Made by a program: the position numbers and the translations under genes. The notes beneath the pieces are model-generated. The model had not been told where the DNA came from and ran no database searches. It worked only from the letters and a program-made list of their open reading frames with translations. From Carposina sasakii (taxonomy: Eukaryota; Arthropoda; Insecta; Lepidoptera; Carposinidae), in assembly GCA_014607495.2 (NCBI GenBank), contig CP053155.1, forward strand, positions 124,001-188,000: a stretch of 64,000 bases of DNA. Reading direction: 5' to 3'. Positions 11,379 to 19,992 of the stretch are shown piece after piece (positions within the stretch are counted from its first letter, which is position 1; each line of letters begins with the position of its first letter).

Positions 11379-11411
11379 GGTAACTAATTTTATTTTATCA
11401 ACACCTTACCA

Positions 11412-12080
11412 ATGGTTAAACTAGGGAAACACGCCGGTTTGTTGCTAATAACCAAGAACGAAAAAGCGGTAATATTGCAAGCCAACAAATCTTACAACGA
11501 AAACGTAAACAAGAATCTCAAGTACAATAAGCATATACCGTTTGTGGAAAAATTGAGCATCCCGCGCGGTAAACACGACGTCGGCGAGAAAGACTACGAG
11601 ACCGCCGTGCGAGAGTTCATCGAAGAAACCGGTCTAGTGTTCGATACAGTGCACGTGTTCAAAAAACCCTTTGTGTTGGAGTGGCAAGATCATACAAAGG
11701 TGTACAAATATGTGATGTATGTGGCATTTTAGTCGGGAACGTTGTATTATTAAAAAAAAAAGCCGAATAGTTTTAATATTAAACTGAAGGGGAAACCTGT
11801 CGCGGATTGCGTCTACGAATACAAGGTGGACCTGACGAAGCAAAAGTTTAGAACACACGAGTTGGTGAGACGATTGGAGGTGATGAATCTTGAAAAATAC
11901 ATTTCGTATATGGAGAACAGGCAGTTGTCCACGTACAAGTACAGCAATTATGACACTTTTTTTAGTTTTATTTATGGTGTAAAAAATTTGTATGATTCCG
12001 GTCACAATTACGATTATTTTTTTCAATTGGATCTGATGTGGTACGTGGATAGCGAACAGTACAATATTCTGTGTTATTAA
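11412..12080 (+). pseudogene. Nudix hydrolase (baculovirus ADPRase type), broken
   Basis: The N-terminal half has a perfect Nudix box, GX5EX7REUXEEXGU, written as GKHDVGE then REFIEETGL (residues about 57-80), which binds the divalent metal and hydrolyses nucleoside-diphosphate substrates. The frame stops at TAG 11730-11732. After an A-rich run (11751-11762) the coding signal resumes in another frame around 11787 and continues to 12080, for a total near 220 codons, the size of the baculovirus homologue (Ac38 group, linked to mRNA decapping). At least one stop plus an indel disable it. A GTAAG late-type motif overlaps the stop codon of the preceding gene. Confidence 0.8.
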
Positions 12081-12141
12081 ATAAAATTGAAGCAAAAATC
12101 TATTTATTTTATTTGTTTAGATCAAATACATAAGGTGAACA

Positions 12142-12753
12142 ATGTCTTTTGAATACAACTCGGGTCCCATAGAAGTGTTTATCGTGTCCAACGATGAAAC
12201 CGGTATTAACGGTTATGCCGAGGTGTCGGCAGTAGCGCATTTGTTGACTCCCTACACGAGAATTTCTACAACTCAACTGTGGAACACGACTCACAATTCC
12301 TACAAAATTACTAATAACGGTAAAAATTTTGTGCACGCTGTAGTCATTTGTAAGTATTTGAGTAGTATACCGGAAAACGAGTCTGCTAGTTACAAAAATC
12401 TACGGCAGCTCGTTAGAGATTTAATTTTGGGTGATCAAAAGGAGTTGGACGACGAAACTAAACGGGAGCTGGGCGACATTAAAAAATACGTTCAAGAACA
12501 TAATGAAATGATGGGCGAGATAAAAAATTTGGTGCAAGAAGAGTGTAATAATAATAAAAGTATTCTTTCGGATTTCAGTGGTTTATTGCAAATTTTAAAA
12601 CGCGAGTTACTTGTAGAGTTACAAGAAATTACCACTATTAGTCATAACAATAATACATGTAACATTAAAAGTGGTGATAATGAAGATGATACAATTTTAA
12701 ACGAACGTGTTGTTAATGGAAATGACGAAGCGATGCTTGTCGATAACGATTAA
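12142..12753 (+). CDS. unknown 203-aa protein with coiled-coil and acidic tail
   Basis: The ATG at 12142 follows an ATAAG late motif (about 12130). Residues 1-80 form a compact mixed alpha/beta-looking domain (MSFEYNSGPIEVFIV...). Residues 90-165 are helical with heptads, and the last 35 are acidic and Asn-rich. I do not recognise the family. The N-terminal domain is loosely like DNA-binding modules at the start of some baculovirus accessory proteins (38.7K/BRO class), but not enough to assign. Intact frame, convergent with the gene at 12770. Confidence 0.55.
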   Translation: MSFEYNSGPIEVFIVSNDETGINGYAEVSAVAHLLTPYTRISTTQLWNTTHNSYKITNNGKNFVHAVVICKYLSSIPENESASYKNLRQLVRDLILGDQKELDDETKRELGDIKKYVQEHNEMMGEIKNLVQEECNNNKSILSDFSGLLQILKRELLVELQEITTISHNNNTCNIKSGDNEDDTILNERVVNGNDEAMLVDND

Positions 12754-12769
12754 TTATTATTATTCCTCT

Positions 12770-13339
12770 TCAACTAAATAATTTTTTAACAGTTTGATAT
12801 TCTGCGCTAGTTATAAACACATTGTCGGCGAGTTGCGTTGTGCTAAAACCGCGCCCGTTTAAAATTTCAATAAACTCCCCGATACTTTCCCTGGGATCTG
12901 CAGTTTTTTTATCCGCAACACACTCGCTGTCCGCATAAAATTTTTTCAATAAATCGTAGCTGCTCGAAGGACCCGTCACAAAATTTAAAGTTGAGCCGTT
13001 GTCGATTCGCGGGCGAACAAACACTGCAATATTAGAGCACACCGAGGCGTCGTCGACACTATCGGTCAAAATGTCGTTCTGGTTTAAGTTTGTTTCATCA
13101 TCATCATGATGATCAAAATTAACAAAATCTTTGTTGGCGTCGTACCAAGACATACGCTCGATTAAACAGTGTTCTTGAAGTTGAAAAAATTTATCCTCCA
13201 ATTCACCGATGCGGTTTTCACAAGCATTTATTCTAGTTTCACACTCTTCCCTCTGACACTCCCCACTATTATCCGGTGTGTTCTCCGCTGTAATCGACTT
13301 TCGACAGTAGTCTTTGAATTTATTCAAATAATAAAACAT
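12770..13339 (-). CDS. unknown 189-aa coiled-coil protein
   Basis: The start was chosen at ATG 13339 (MFYYLNKFKDYC), which overlaps the stop codon of the upstream minus-strand gene by 20 bp, as is common in compact viral genomes. It has a cysteine-containing coiled coil (residues 35-65), a His/Asp-rich patch, and a C-terminal segment with IGEFIEILNGRGF. No family recognised. The frame is intact. Confidence 0.5.
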   Translation of the reverse strand: MFYYLNKFKDYCRKSITAENTPDNSGECQREECETRINACENRIGELEDKFFQLQEHCLIERMSWYDANKDFVNFDHHDDDETNLNQNDILTDSVDDASVCSNIAVFVRPRIDNGSTLNFVTGPSSSYDLLKKFYADSECVADKKTADPRESIGEFIEILNGRGFSTTQLADNVFITSAEYQTVKKLFS

Positions 13340-13583
13340 GATCACAGTTATATTTTTTTCCTTTGGCGTTATAACTGTACGGTGCTCTAATTTGTTTGGT
13401 GGAGACAAACACTTGTTTATCTACGTAGGGAAAGAATTCTTTGACGAGAGCTTGTTTGTCATTTATTTTAATATGTGGATAAAGAGCAATAATATTGCGT
13501 TTAATCCAAGCATTTTCAAACGAATTCATAAAACATTCGTTCAACCGCGTTGTGGGCGCCACCGCGTTCAGAAACAAATTCAT
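13320..13583 (-). CDS. small 87-aa viral protein, unknown
   Basis: The ATG at 13583 opens an 87-codon basic frame that overlaps the next minus-strand gene by 20 bp. The longer upstream extension (to 13892) is Ser/Thr/Pro-rich and looks like the shadow of the plus-strand frame, so it was excluded. A small gene overlapping its downstream neighbour resembles lef-11 arrangements, but the sequence does not let me confirm this. Confidence 0.45.
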   Translation of the reverse strand: MNLFLNAVAPTTRLNECFMNSFENAWIKRNIIALYPHIKINDKQALVKEFFPYVDKQVFVSTKQIRAPYSYNAKGKKYNCDHVLLFE

Positions 13584-13962
13584 CTTTATAGATGACCATC
13601 TCTGGTTCGAGTATAACGACACCGCGCTAGAAAAGGTGACACTGTCGGGGGAGCCCAGATATTTTACCGCGCTGTTTGTAGAGGATGACGTTTTATTCGG
13701 CATTGTGAACAAACAGCATTTGTACGAAATCACGCTCACGAGCGGTATGCACAATGTCTTCAAGTATCGTGGTGAGGTTGCCGACAAATTTGGCGGCGTG
13801 CAACAAGTCGACTGGGTGGCGATAGACGACCGCACGGGGACGGTTAGCGCCGGTGTCGGACGGGGCAGATGGGTCTTTGAGGAAGGCGGCAACGCAAACG
13901 CAGACGTGGGTCGAGTTTATCGCACCATAACACCAATACAACCCCTCATGCGCGGATGTTGA
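13495..13962 (+). CDS. unknown 155-codon frame without ATG, possibly a C-terminal fragment
   Basis: The frame opens on TTG with no ATG before residue 111. From about 13570 it reads like a real beta-rich protein (FIFIDDHLWFEYND, ALFVEDDVLFGIVNKQ, WVAIDD). The first 25 codons overlap the minus-strand 87-aa gene. Either the gene lost its 5' part or one of the two overlapping frames is spurious. No family recognised. Confidence 0.4.
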   Translation: MRLIQAFSNEFIKHSFNRVVGATAFRNKFIFIDDHLWFEYNDTALEKVTLSGEPRYFTALFVEDDVLFGIVNKQHLYEITLTSGMHNVFKYRGEVADKFGGVQQVDWVAIDDRTGTVSAGVGRGRWVFEEGGNANADVGRVYRTITPIQPLMRGC

Positions 13963-14068
13963 TTGAGCTTTGGGTATAAGTGATAGCTGCGCGTGAAAAT
14001 AATCACATTTCTAATTAAAATTTTTGAAAGAGCGGGCGTGTGTATCATAGACTTATCTATCGCTAACC

Positions 14069-14494
14069 ATGGATTCAGAACTTGCCGACTTGAAATCCAC
14101 GCTCGAAATCTACAAAATGGCGTTCGGCACCCTGAAACAGGAACTGGAGGCGGCCCGTAACCGAGAAATGCAAACGTGTAACGAATTGAACACGGACCGC
14201 ACCAATTGGTGTTTTTTGGAAAAACAGAATAACGATGTAATAGCCACGCTGGCGGATCAGCTGAGGAAAACCGACAACGAGCTACAAACCGTGCAGGAGG
14301 AAAAAAGGAATTTAGAAGTTGAAAACCAAAAATTGAACAAACGGTGTTTGGATTTGAAGAAGGATGCTGATGATTTGTATAAAAGCAACAAAATTCTCAA
14401 GAGAAAATTGAAAAATATAAAATTGCACATCAGCACCTGCAATAATACTCTCGACGATGTCATTTGTAGTGGTGATTTGCTGTTGAATGATTAA
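14069..14494 (+). CDS. 141-aa coiled-coil protein
   Basis: The ATG at 14069 gives a protein that is almost entirely alpha-helical coiled coil (residues 1-120, regular Leu heptads, high Glu/Lys/Asn), ending with a short Cys-containing tail. An ATAAG motif lies near 13975. Function unknown; self-association is likely from the sequence. Confidence 0.6.
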   Translation: MDSELADLKSTLEIYKMAFGTLKQELEAARNREMQTCNELNTDRTNWCFLEKQNNDVIATLADQLRKTDNELQTVQEEKRNLEVENQKLNKRCLDLKKDADDLYKSNKILKRKLKNIKLHISTCNNTLDDVICSGDLLLND

Positions 14495-14665
14495 TTTTGA
14501 AAATACTTTGTTTAAACCCTGTTAACGACTAATAAAATGTGAATATTTTGAAATGTATTTACGTTGACTCATATCCCTCTACCTATAAGGTACATATCTT
14601 CGGTAATTTAGAATTTTTATTAGTTCTTTAATAAAGGTCGAGCAATAGACACATTTTATATTAAA

Positions 14666-15526
14666 ATGAAAGACTGTAGAGGGCTAATATACGTCGTGAC
14701 CAATGATTATTTGAAACGAAAAAATATTTACAAAATTGGCTACACGGGCGGAACACAAATTACCCATCGACTGAAATGGCTCAATGAGTCCATGCCCGTG
14801 GAAGAATTGGTGTTGCGGGCAATTGTTACGTATCGAGTATCGTGTCCGAAAGTTGTCGAACAAGGGTTACATAAACTCTTTTGTGGTCAACGAATAATGG
14901 AGAACAATAAACGAGAATGGTTTCACTTGTTTGACGACGATTTTACAAGAATTAAACAATTTATTAAGGAGCAGTGCGACGGTTATTGTCAATGTCTTGA
15001 GGAGAAAAAAAGAAAAGAAAAGACAAAATTGCGCGTTATAATGTTCAAGAAACGCAAAAGATTTTTTACCAGCAAGATCTGCAACGATGTGACCAGATGG
15101 AGATCTTCGAGTAAATTGTCGTTTACGCAAGTTTGTAAAAAATTCGACATTGATATCGAAAACGACCAGCGAAATGCATTTTTCTGGAACATAATGTTGG
15201 ATAAAAAGATGGTTGTCGACGAAAAGGTTTTGAATTGGTGCGGTTATTCCGGTGCATATAAAACTAAAAAAATAAATTTCCTAGCTTTAGTGAAGAAAAA
15301 TGCCCACATTAAATATGAAGAGGTTCCGGATCGCGTGGTGACGAAAAAGCGCTACGTCGTGCTCGACACGATGGATTTTGAGTCGTTGTTGATGCAAATG
15401 CGCAGTCCGAAGGCGAGCGAACTGAAAGAATTGTATTTGCATCTGAAACACATCTCGGTCCAATACACAAAATATGAAAAGTATCACGGGAGCGCAGCTC
15501 TTCCTCAACCGAAAAATAAATTTTAA
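14666..15526 (+). CDS. T5orf172/GIY-YIG-like protein
   Basis: Residues 6-105 show the T5orf172 pattern of the GIY-YIG superfamily: GLIYVVTNDY, then YKIGYTGG, then RLKWLNES, a His-containing helix and a terminal NKREWF. This module is found in phages, poxviruses and insect DNA viruses, often next to KilA-N or MSV199 domains, and is thought to act on DNA. The remaining 180 residues are basic (KKRKEKTK..., KKRKRFF) and could bind nucleic acid. The frame is intact, with an ATG start. The 5' flank 14495-14665 is AT-rich and has a TATAAGG-like site near 14584. Confidence 0.62.
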   Translation: MKDCRGLIYVVTNDYLKRKNIYKIGYTGGTQITHRLKWLNESMPVEELVLRAIVTYRVSCPKVVEQGLHKLFCGQRIMENNKREWFHLFDDDFTRIKQFIKEQCDGYCQCLEEKKRKEKTKLRVIMFKKRKRFFTSKICNDVTRWRSSSKLSFTQVCKKFDIDIENDQRNAFFWNIMLDKKMVVDEKVLNWCGYSGAYKTKKINFLALVKKNAHIKYEEVPDRVVTKKRYVVLDTMDFESLLMQMRSPKASELKELYLHLKHISVQYTKYEKYHGSAALPQPKNKF

Positions 15527-15540
15527 ACATAGTTACGCTC

Positions 15541-15560
15541 TGTGTGTGTGTGTGTGTGTG
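15541..15560. repeat. (TG)10 microsatellite
   Basis: Ten perfect TG dinucleotides lie in the intergenic gap before the chitin-binding gene. Confidence 0.95.
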
Positions 15561-15617
15561 GGGAATTTTTCATGTACCACGAAACACCAAATACTCACCC
15601 GTTAATAAGGATAATGA

Positions 15618-16208
15618 ATGATATCGCCTATCTTAATTATAGTTTTTCTAATTGTAATTGTAATTGTATTTATTAACACTTCCAATTCCTCGCAGTCCAA
15701 TTTAGAACCAAACCCTGACCCAGACGTGATTTTAGATTTTTGCCCTCCAGATGTTGAACTCATCAATTTACCCCATCCATCAGACATACAAAAATTTATC
15801 ATGTGTGTTAATGGTGTAGGACATATACTTAGTTGTAGTAACGGTTTCTATTTTGAGCCTACACTAAACCGTTGTAAGTCAAACCCCGACTTAAAACCAA
15901 ACCCAGATCCAGAGCCAGAGCCAGAGCCAGAGCCAGATCCAGAGCCAGAGCCAGAGCCAGAGCCAGAACCAGAGCCAGATCCAGAGCCAGAACCAAAACC
16001 AGATCCAGAGCCAGAGCCAGATCCAGAGCCAGATCCAGAACCAGAGCCAAAACCAGAGCCAGAACCAGAGCCAGATCCAGAACCAGAACCAAAACCAGAG
16101 CCAGAACCAGAGCCAGATCCAGAGCCAGATCCAGAGCCAGAGCCAGAGCCAGATCCAGATCCAGAGCCAGAGCCAGATCCAGAGCCAGAACCAGAGCCAG
16201 ATCCAGAT

Positions 16209-16249
<41 letters not shown>

Positions 16250-16666
16250 TCCAGATCCAGAACCAGAGCCAGATCCAGATCCAGACCCAGAGCCATATCC
16301 AGATCCAGAGCCAAACCCAGACGTGATCTTAACCATTTTTGCCCTCCAGATGTTGAACTCATCAATTTACCCCATCCATCAGATAAACAAAAATTTATCA
16401 TGTGTGTTAATGGTGTAGGACATATACTTAGTTGTAGTAACGGTTTCTATTTTGAGCCTACACTAAACCGTTGTGAACCAAACCCAGACTTTATATTAGA
16501 TTTTTGCCCTCCAGATGTTGAACTCATCAATTTACCCCATCCATCAGATAAACAAAAATTTATCATGTGCGTTAATGGTGAAGGACATGTACTTAGTTGT
16601 AGTAACGGTTTCTATTTTGAGCCTACACTAAACCGTTGTGAACCGCTGCCGATAGATTATAAATAA
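15618..16666 (+). pseudogene. secreted chitin-binding (CBM14/peritrophin) protein with PEP-type linker, frameshifted
   Basis: The ATG at 15618, after an ATAAG motif (about 15604), starts an N-terminal hydrophobic anchor or signal (residues 3-20). A first CBM14 module follows ([16 protein letters not shown]...C...[11 protein letters not shown]), then about 140 residues of Glu/Pro/Asp hexanucleotide-coded repeat, then two more near-identical CBM14 modules (16340-16480, 16500-16645). A frame change near 16325-16340, where GACGTGATC replaces the expected GACGTGATT context, separates linker and modules 2-3, so the 266-aa frame ends out of phase and an 88-aa frame carries the end. Baculoviruses encode small chitin-binding ODV proteins; peritrophins are the host equivalent. 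The modules probably bound peritrophic-matrix chitin. Confidence 0.75.
15892..16320 (+). repeat. hexanucleotide repeat encoding (E/D)-P
   Basis: About 430 bp of variants of GAGCCA/GATCCA/GAACCA encode alternating Glu/Asp-Pro. The array is translatable on both strands without stops, but only the plus frame connects to CBM14 modules. Confidence 0.9.
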
Positions 16667-16678
16667 AATAAAATTATT

Positions 16679-16921
16679 TCACTCCCGAATACAGTATATT
16701 TGATGTGGATTTTTACACATTTCAATTAGATACCTAGTCATTTCTACATTACACACGCGCAAAAAATATAACAATTTTAACAGATCTCTCTCCTTTTGTG
16801 TCACACAGTACAAATCGATCAACATGTATATTTTCTCCACCCTGTGGTATACCTTTTTGACGGCTAACCATAATTTCAGTTTCTGTAGTATGGGAACAGT
16901 AACTGGAAGATCGCGCGTCAT
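16679..16921 (-). CDS. possible small 80-aa helical ORF
   Basis: A Leu/Lys-rich 80-codon frame; another minus frame (16749-16991) and a plus frame (16824-17078) overlap it. None has a recognisable domain. I list this one only because its composition is most protein-like. The region 16680-17070 may be non-coding. Confidence 0.2.
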   Translation of the reverse strand: MTRDLPVTVPILQKLKLWLAVKKVYHRVEKIYMLIDLYCVTQKERDLLKLLYFLRVCNVEMTRYLIEMCKNPHQIYCIRE

Positions 16922-17074
16922 CGCATCGCAGATTTATACGTTGCGGCAACGGATCGGAAAGTATGTGAATAAAACGCGATGTAATAAACAAACTAACTTA
17001 CTTTCGCATTCGCATTCGCATCATATTGATCTTTTGTACCCTGTTCACTGTTCATATACGAGTATATACAATAT

Positions 17075-17320
17075 ATGAACAAATCTTTTGAGAAAATACG
17101 CGATGACATCTTGGCGGTGTACGAGGTGTGTCGAAACAATGTTATTAAAAGGGTAATTTTAACCGAGAGCTTCTACAAGAATTGTCGAGTCACCAATTTG
17201 ATATTGTTATCCTCTTTGGAAAAATATGATATGATTTTTAAAAGCGAAAAGGTTCGTTTGCGTGTTCATTACGTGAACGACCGTTCGTTGTGTGGGAATT
17301 GTTACACGGAATTATTCTAA
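17075..17320 (+). CDS. unknown 81-aa protein
   Basis: ATG at 17075, preceded by a TATA-like GTATATAC (about 17062). Helical and basic, with a C-terminal Cys pair in CGNC that could bind metal. No family recognised. The intact frame lies between a chitin-binding gene and an hr. Confidence 0.4.
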   Translation: MNKSFEKIRDDILAVYEVCRNNVIKRVILTESFYKNCRVTNLILLSSLEKYDMIFKSEKVRLRVHYVNDRSLCGNCYTELF

Positions 17321-17375
17321 TCTCCCTCTGATCATACATATACATACCTTATAACGAATAAAATTAAAATAAGAC

Positions 17376-17580
17376 CCATTTTTCGTCGACACAAAAGTAG
17401 TGGATTTCGTCGACATACGAGTCTGAATTATTTTAGAATTCTGAGCGAAAAATAATTTCACAAATTTACTCGGACTCGAGTCAGGGATTTGAGTAGTGTC
17501 ATTTCTTGTAAAATCTACTGAGTGTCGACAAATTGAGTGGTTTTCGTCGTCGACACAAAAGTAGTGGTTTTCGTCGACAT
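17376..17580. repeat. small homologous region (hr) unit
   Basis: One composite hr unit: SalI-rich satellite (GTCGAC...AAAAGTAGTGG...GTCGAC), then an imperfect palindrome centred on AGAATTCT with arms GAGTCTGAATTATTTT and AAAAATAATTTCA...GACTC, then a closing ACTGAGTGTCGAC element. The same modules make up the large arrays at 35.9-58.7 kb. Baculovirus hrs act as enhancers and are proposed replication origins. The span 17581-18000 is AT-rich with no convincing gene. Confidence 0.85.
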
Positions 17581-18065
17581 TATTTCTATAAGTTTGGCTT
17601 CAAAAGATCCTGTCGCTATAAGTTTAATATGAAATATTGTTTTGAAAATATTTTTAAAGCAGAACGTCGACAAATTTTCGTTGTTTTTATTTTGATTACC
17701 ACCTCCAACAATGGTCATGAAATTCATTCTACTGAAATGAAATTCAACATAGTTAAATAACACCCCTTAATTAATAATTTAATTTAATTGAGTTAACCCC
17801 AGTTACAACTAACTTCGTAACTAACGTCACAATTATTGCTTCACAACAATTACGAAAACATCGCTCCAATTAAAATGACGTAACAACAAGTTCCTGTTCT
17901 ATTCGAATTTGTACCAATGTAGACGCACTACTTTTGTAAATATAACTTTAAATTAGAAAATAGTTGTTGGAATTTTTGTGGTAAAAAGAGGAAGGGGTTG
18001 TAAATTTCTTAAAATTGTATAGTGTAAGAATTTTCAAATTTGTAATACACTCTATAAGACAAATC

Positions 18066-18710
18066 ATGTTGGGAACTATTGTGCTACTGTTGGTTATTGG
18101 CGCGGTGCTTTATTTGCTATGGGTAAACGAGAAACTGAACGCCAATTCACTTAACGAAAGTTCGGGTCAATCCAGCGGCGACTCAATTCAATTTACTCCA
18201 GAGGGACGCGCCAATATAAGTCTAAATAACACCAAAACGAAAAATGTTCGCATTTCACACGGTGACACCAATTTTAGTAAAGTTCTAGTGACGGAGGCGC
18301 CCGTTAATTACGACCAAATCGTAGAACAGGGAGATCGAGCGGGTGCAAATACCGTCTTCATGGGCGTTCTCAACAATCCCCTCAGCGGAACCAACGTGTC
18401 TCATCGAAGCACCAATAATTTTGCGATAAAACAATTCAAAAATCTTTTTATAGTGTTTAAGGGTGTCGATTTCACCGAAATAGACAGCAACAATCTCATG
18501 GTGCGCTACGATTGCAATAAAATGGTGTACGCTCTCATAGATGCAAGTAATAGCACACTACCCGAGTTACTGCGAGACGTCAGCTATCCAATTTGTGTGC
18601 TTGTAAATAATTCTAGCGCACAACTAGTGCTCAAAGAGTGGGGTTATACACAAATAAACGATAGCGCTACACTTTTTGTAAAAAATGAAAAAAGTTTTAG
18701 ATTACAATAG
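18066..18710 (+). CDS. odv-e25: ODV-E25 envelope protein, intact copy
   Basis: The ATG at 18066 was chosen because an ATAAG late motif lies 12 bp upstream and the membrane anchor (MLGTIVLLLVIGAVLYLLW) begins there; the longer frame from 18015 lacks ATG. At 214 aa it is close to the family's 220-230. It has an N-terminal anchor, then a soluble domain with the family segments VRISHGDTNFSKV, NTVFMGVLNNPLS and NNFAIKQFKNLFIVFKG. ODV-E25 sits in virion envelopes and is needed for nucleocapsid egress and envelopment. The helicase gene follows convergently, the conserved baculovirus order. Three partial copies exist at 32.7, 61.3 and 62.2 kb; this is the only full one. Confidence 0.88.
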   Translation: MLGTIVLLLVIGAVLYLLWVNEKLNANSLNESSGQSSGDSIQFTPEGRANISLNNTKTKNVRISHGDTNFSKVLVTEAPVNYDQIVEQGDRAGANTVFMGVLNNPLSGTNVSHRSTNNFAIKQFKNLFIVFKGVDFTEIDSNNLMVRYDCNKMVYALIDASNSTLPELLRDVSYPICVLVNNSSAQLVLKEWGYTQINDSATLFVKNEKSFRLQ

Positions 18711-18801
18711 AGGTTTAATTGAATTACTTTAGACTCCATTTACACATTATATCTTGTTAAACCAACACATATTTATTTTGTTAGTAGTTTGACTTATTTC
18801 A

Positions 18802-19992
18802 TTACACGGTTTCATCGACGTTAGCCTTAAACTTGGGCGCGTAATATCTAAAATGTTTCGCATTCAGTGAAATTTGTAGACCTTTATAAATTTTGGTGTC
18901 CGGATTAAAAAATCTCGGAGAATTATATTTTTGTTTGAAATCGGCACACAGACTTTCATAGCTCACATTATTTCGTTTAGTGTAGTGTAACATGTGTATG
19001 ACGTACTTTTCAGCCTGTTTGATTAGATCGTCCAGCGTTTCCTCGCCAAACTCTTGTGCATTTTTATTCTCGACCACGTTCATGACATACAACAACGCTT
19101 CCAAACTCGAATTATAAATATACAGGCATTTTTTATTATGCTTGTATGTGTTGTCGTTTTGTAAAAAACATTTGTAGTACAACTGTCCGTCCGTCGGATT
19201 ACAATTGTACTGCAGCACGTTGGCTAAAAACTCACGCACAGGGTTCTGCAGGTAGTCGGCCACGTCGCGTAATTCACAATAACGTTTCTTTATGTGATGC
19301 TCATACACGCTACCCGAGAATTCTTTGTTATTTTCTTCTTCGAATACATGATCGAAATACATTTGACCGATGCGATTGCTGCACGCCCTATCATACCCGT
19401 CCACCAAAATCTTATCGTCCTCGTTGTTACAAATTAAAGTTTTGCAGGTTATATTAAAAGTTTCCATTATCCCGTAATTGCACCGTGCAGAATCCTCCCT
19501 GCTACTATCCACTATGGTCTTTAGAAATACTTTGCTGAATTTTTGCGCTTCGTTCATTACATACAATTGGGCTTCGTACAATTTGACCTTTTCGTCACGC
19601 TCACTTTTATTATGTTTGTAATGCTCCTTGTCCTGCTTAAATACCAATATTTTATTTTTACTAAGCAACTCCCACAACGAAGATTTTCCACAATTGGGTA
19701 GAGACGAGAGCACCAAACACATTTTCTCATTGTTGATGGGTTGCGCGAGAGACGCACAAAAATTAATGAGTGCCTTGGAGTTATTTGAATGAAAATTGGT
19801 AAATACTCGAAAATAGCTAAAACCCAGCACCACATTGTACAATTCTCTCATATTACCCGTATAGTTATACAGAAACATTCGGATATAGAAACGCGACAAC
19901 CAATCGTACAGTGTTTCGCCCGCTCTGTGCACAATCAACAAATCCGACCAAACGTTAAACTGTTTGAGTAATTTGTTGTATTTGGGTGAATT
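18802..19992 (-). pseudogene. p143: baculovirus DNA helicase, C-terminal third only
   Basis: An open frame of about 395 codons ends at 18802 and carries a Walker A motif in SLPNCGKSSLWE followed by superfamily-3-like helicase segments (LYVMNEAQKF, TLICNNEDD). This matches the C-terminal part of the baculovirus replicative helicase P143, which is about 1200 residues. The gene is cut at about 19992, where an in-frame TGA and non-viral sequence begin, so roughly two-thirds including the N-terminus is missing here. Adjacency to odv-e25 confirms identity through conserved gene order. Confidence 0.8.

Noticed and set aside
13584..13892. N-terminal extension of the 87-aa minus-strand gene
   Set aside because: Ser/Thr/Pro-rich and antisense to a more protein-like plus frame; the ATG at 13583 is a better start.
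15848..16401. Minus-strand frames with Gly-Ser or Leu-Asp repeats
   Set aside because: Antisense of the Glu/Pro-coding hexanucleotide repeat; no signal peptide or domain.
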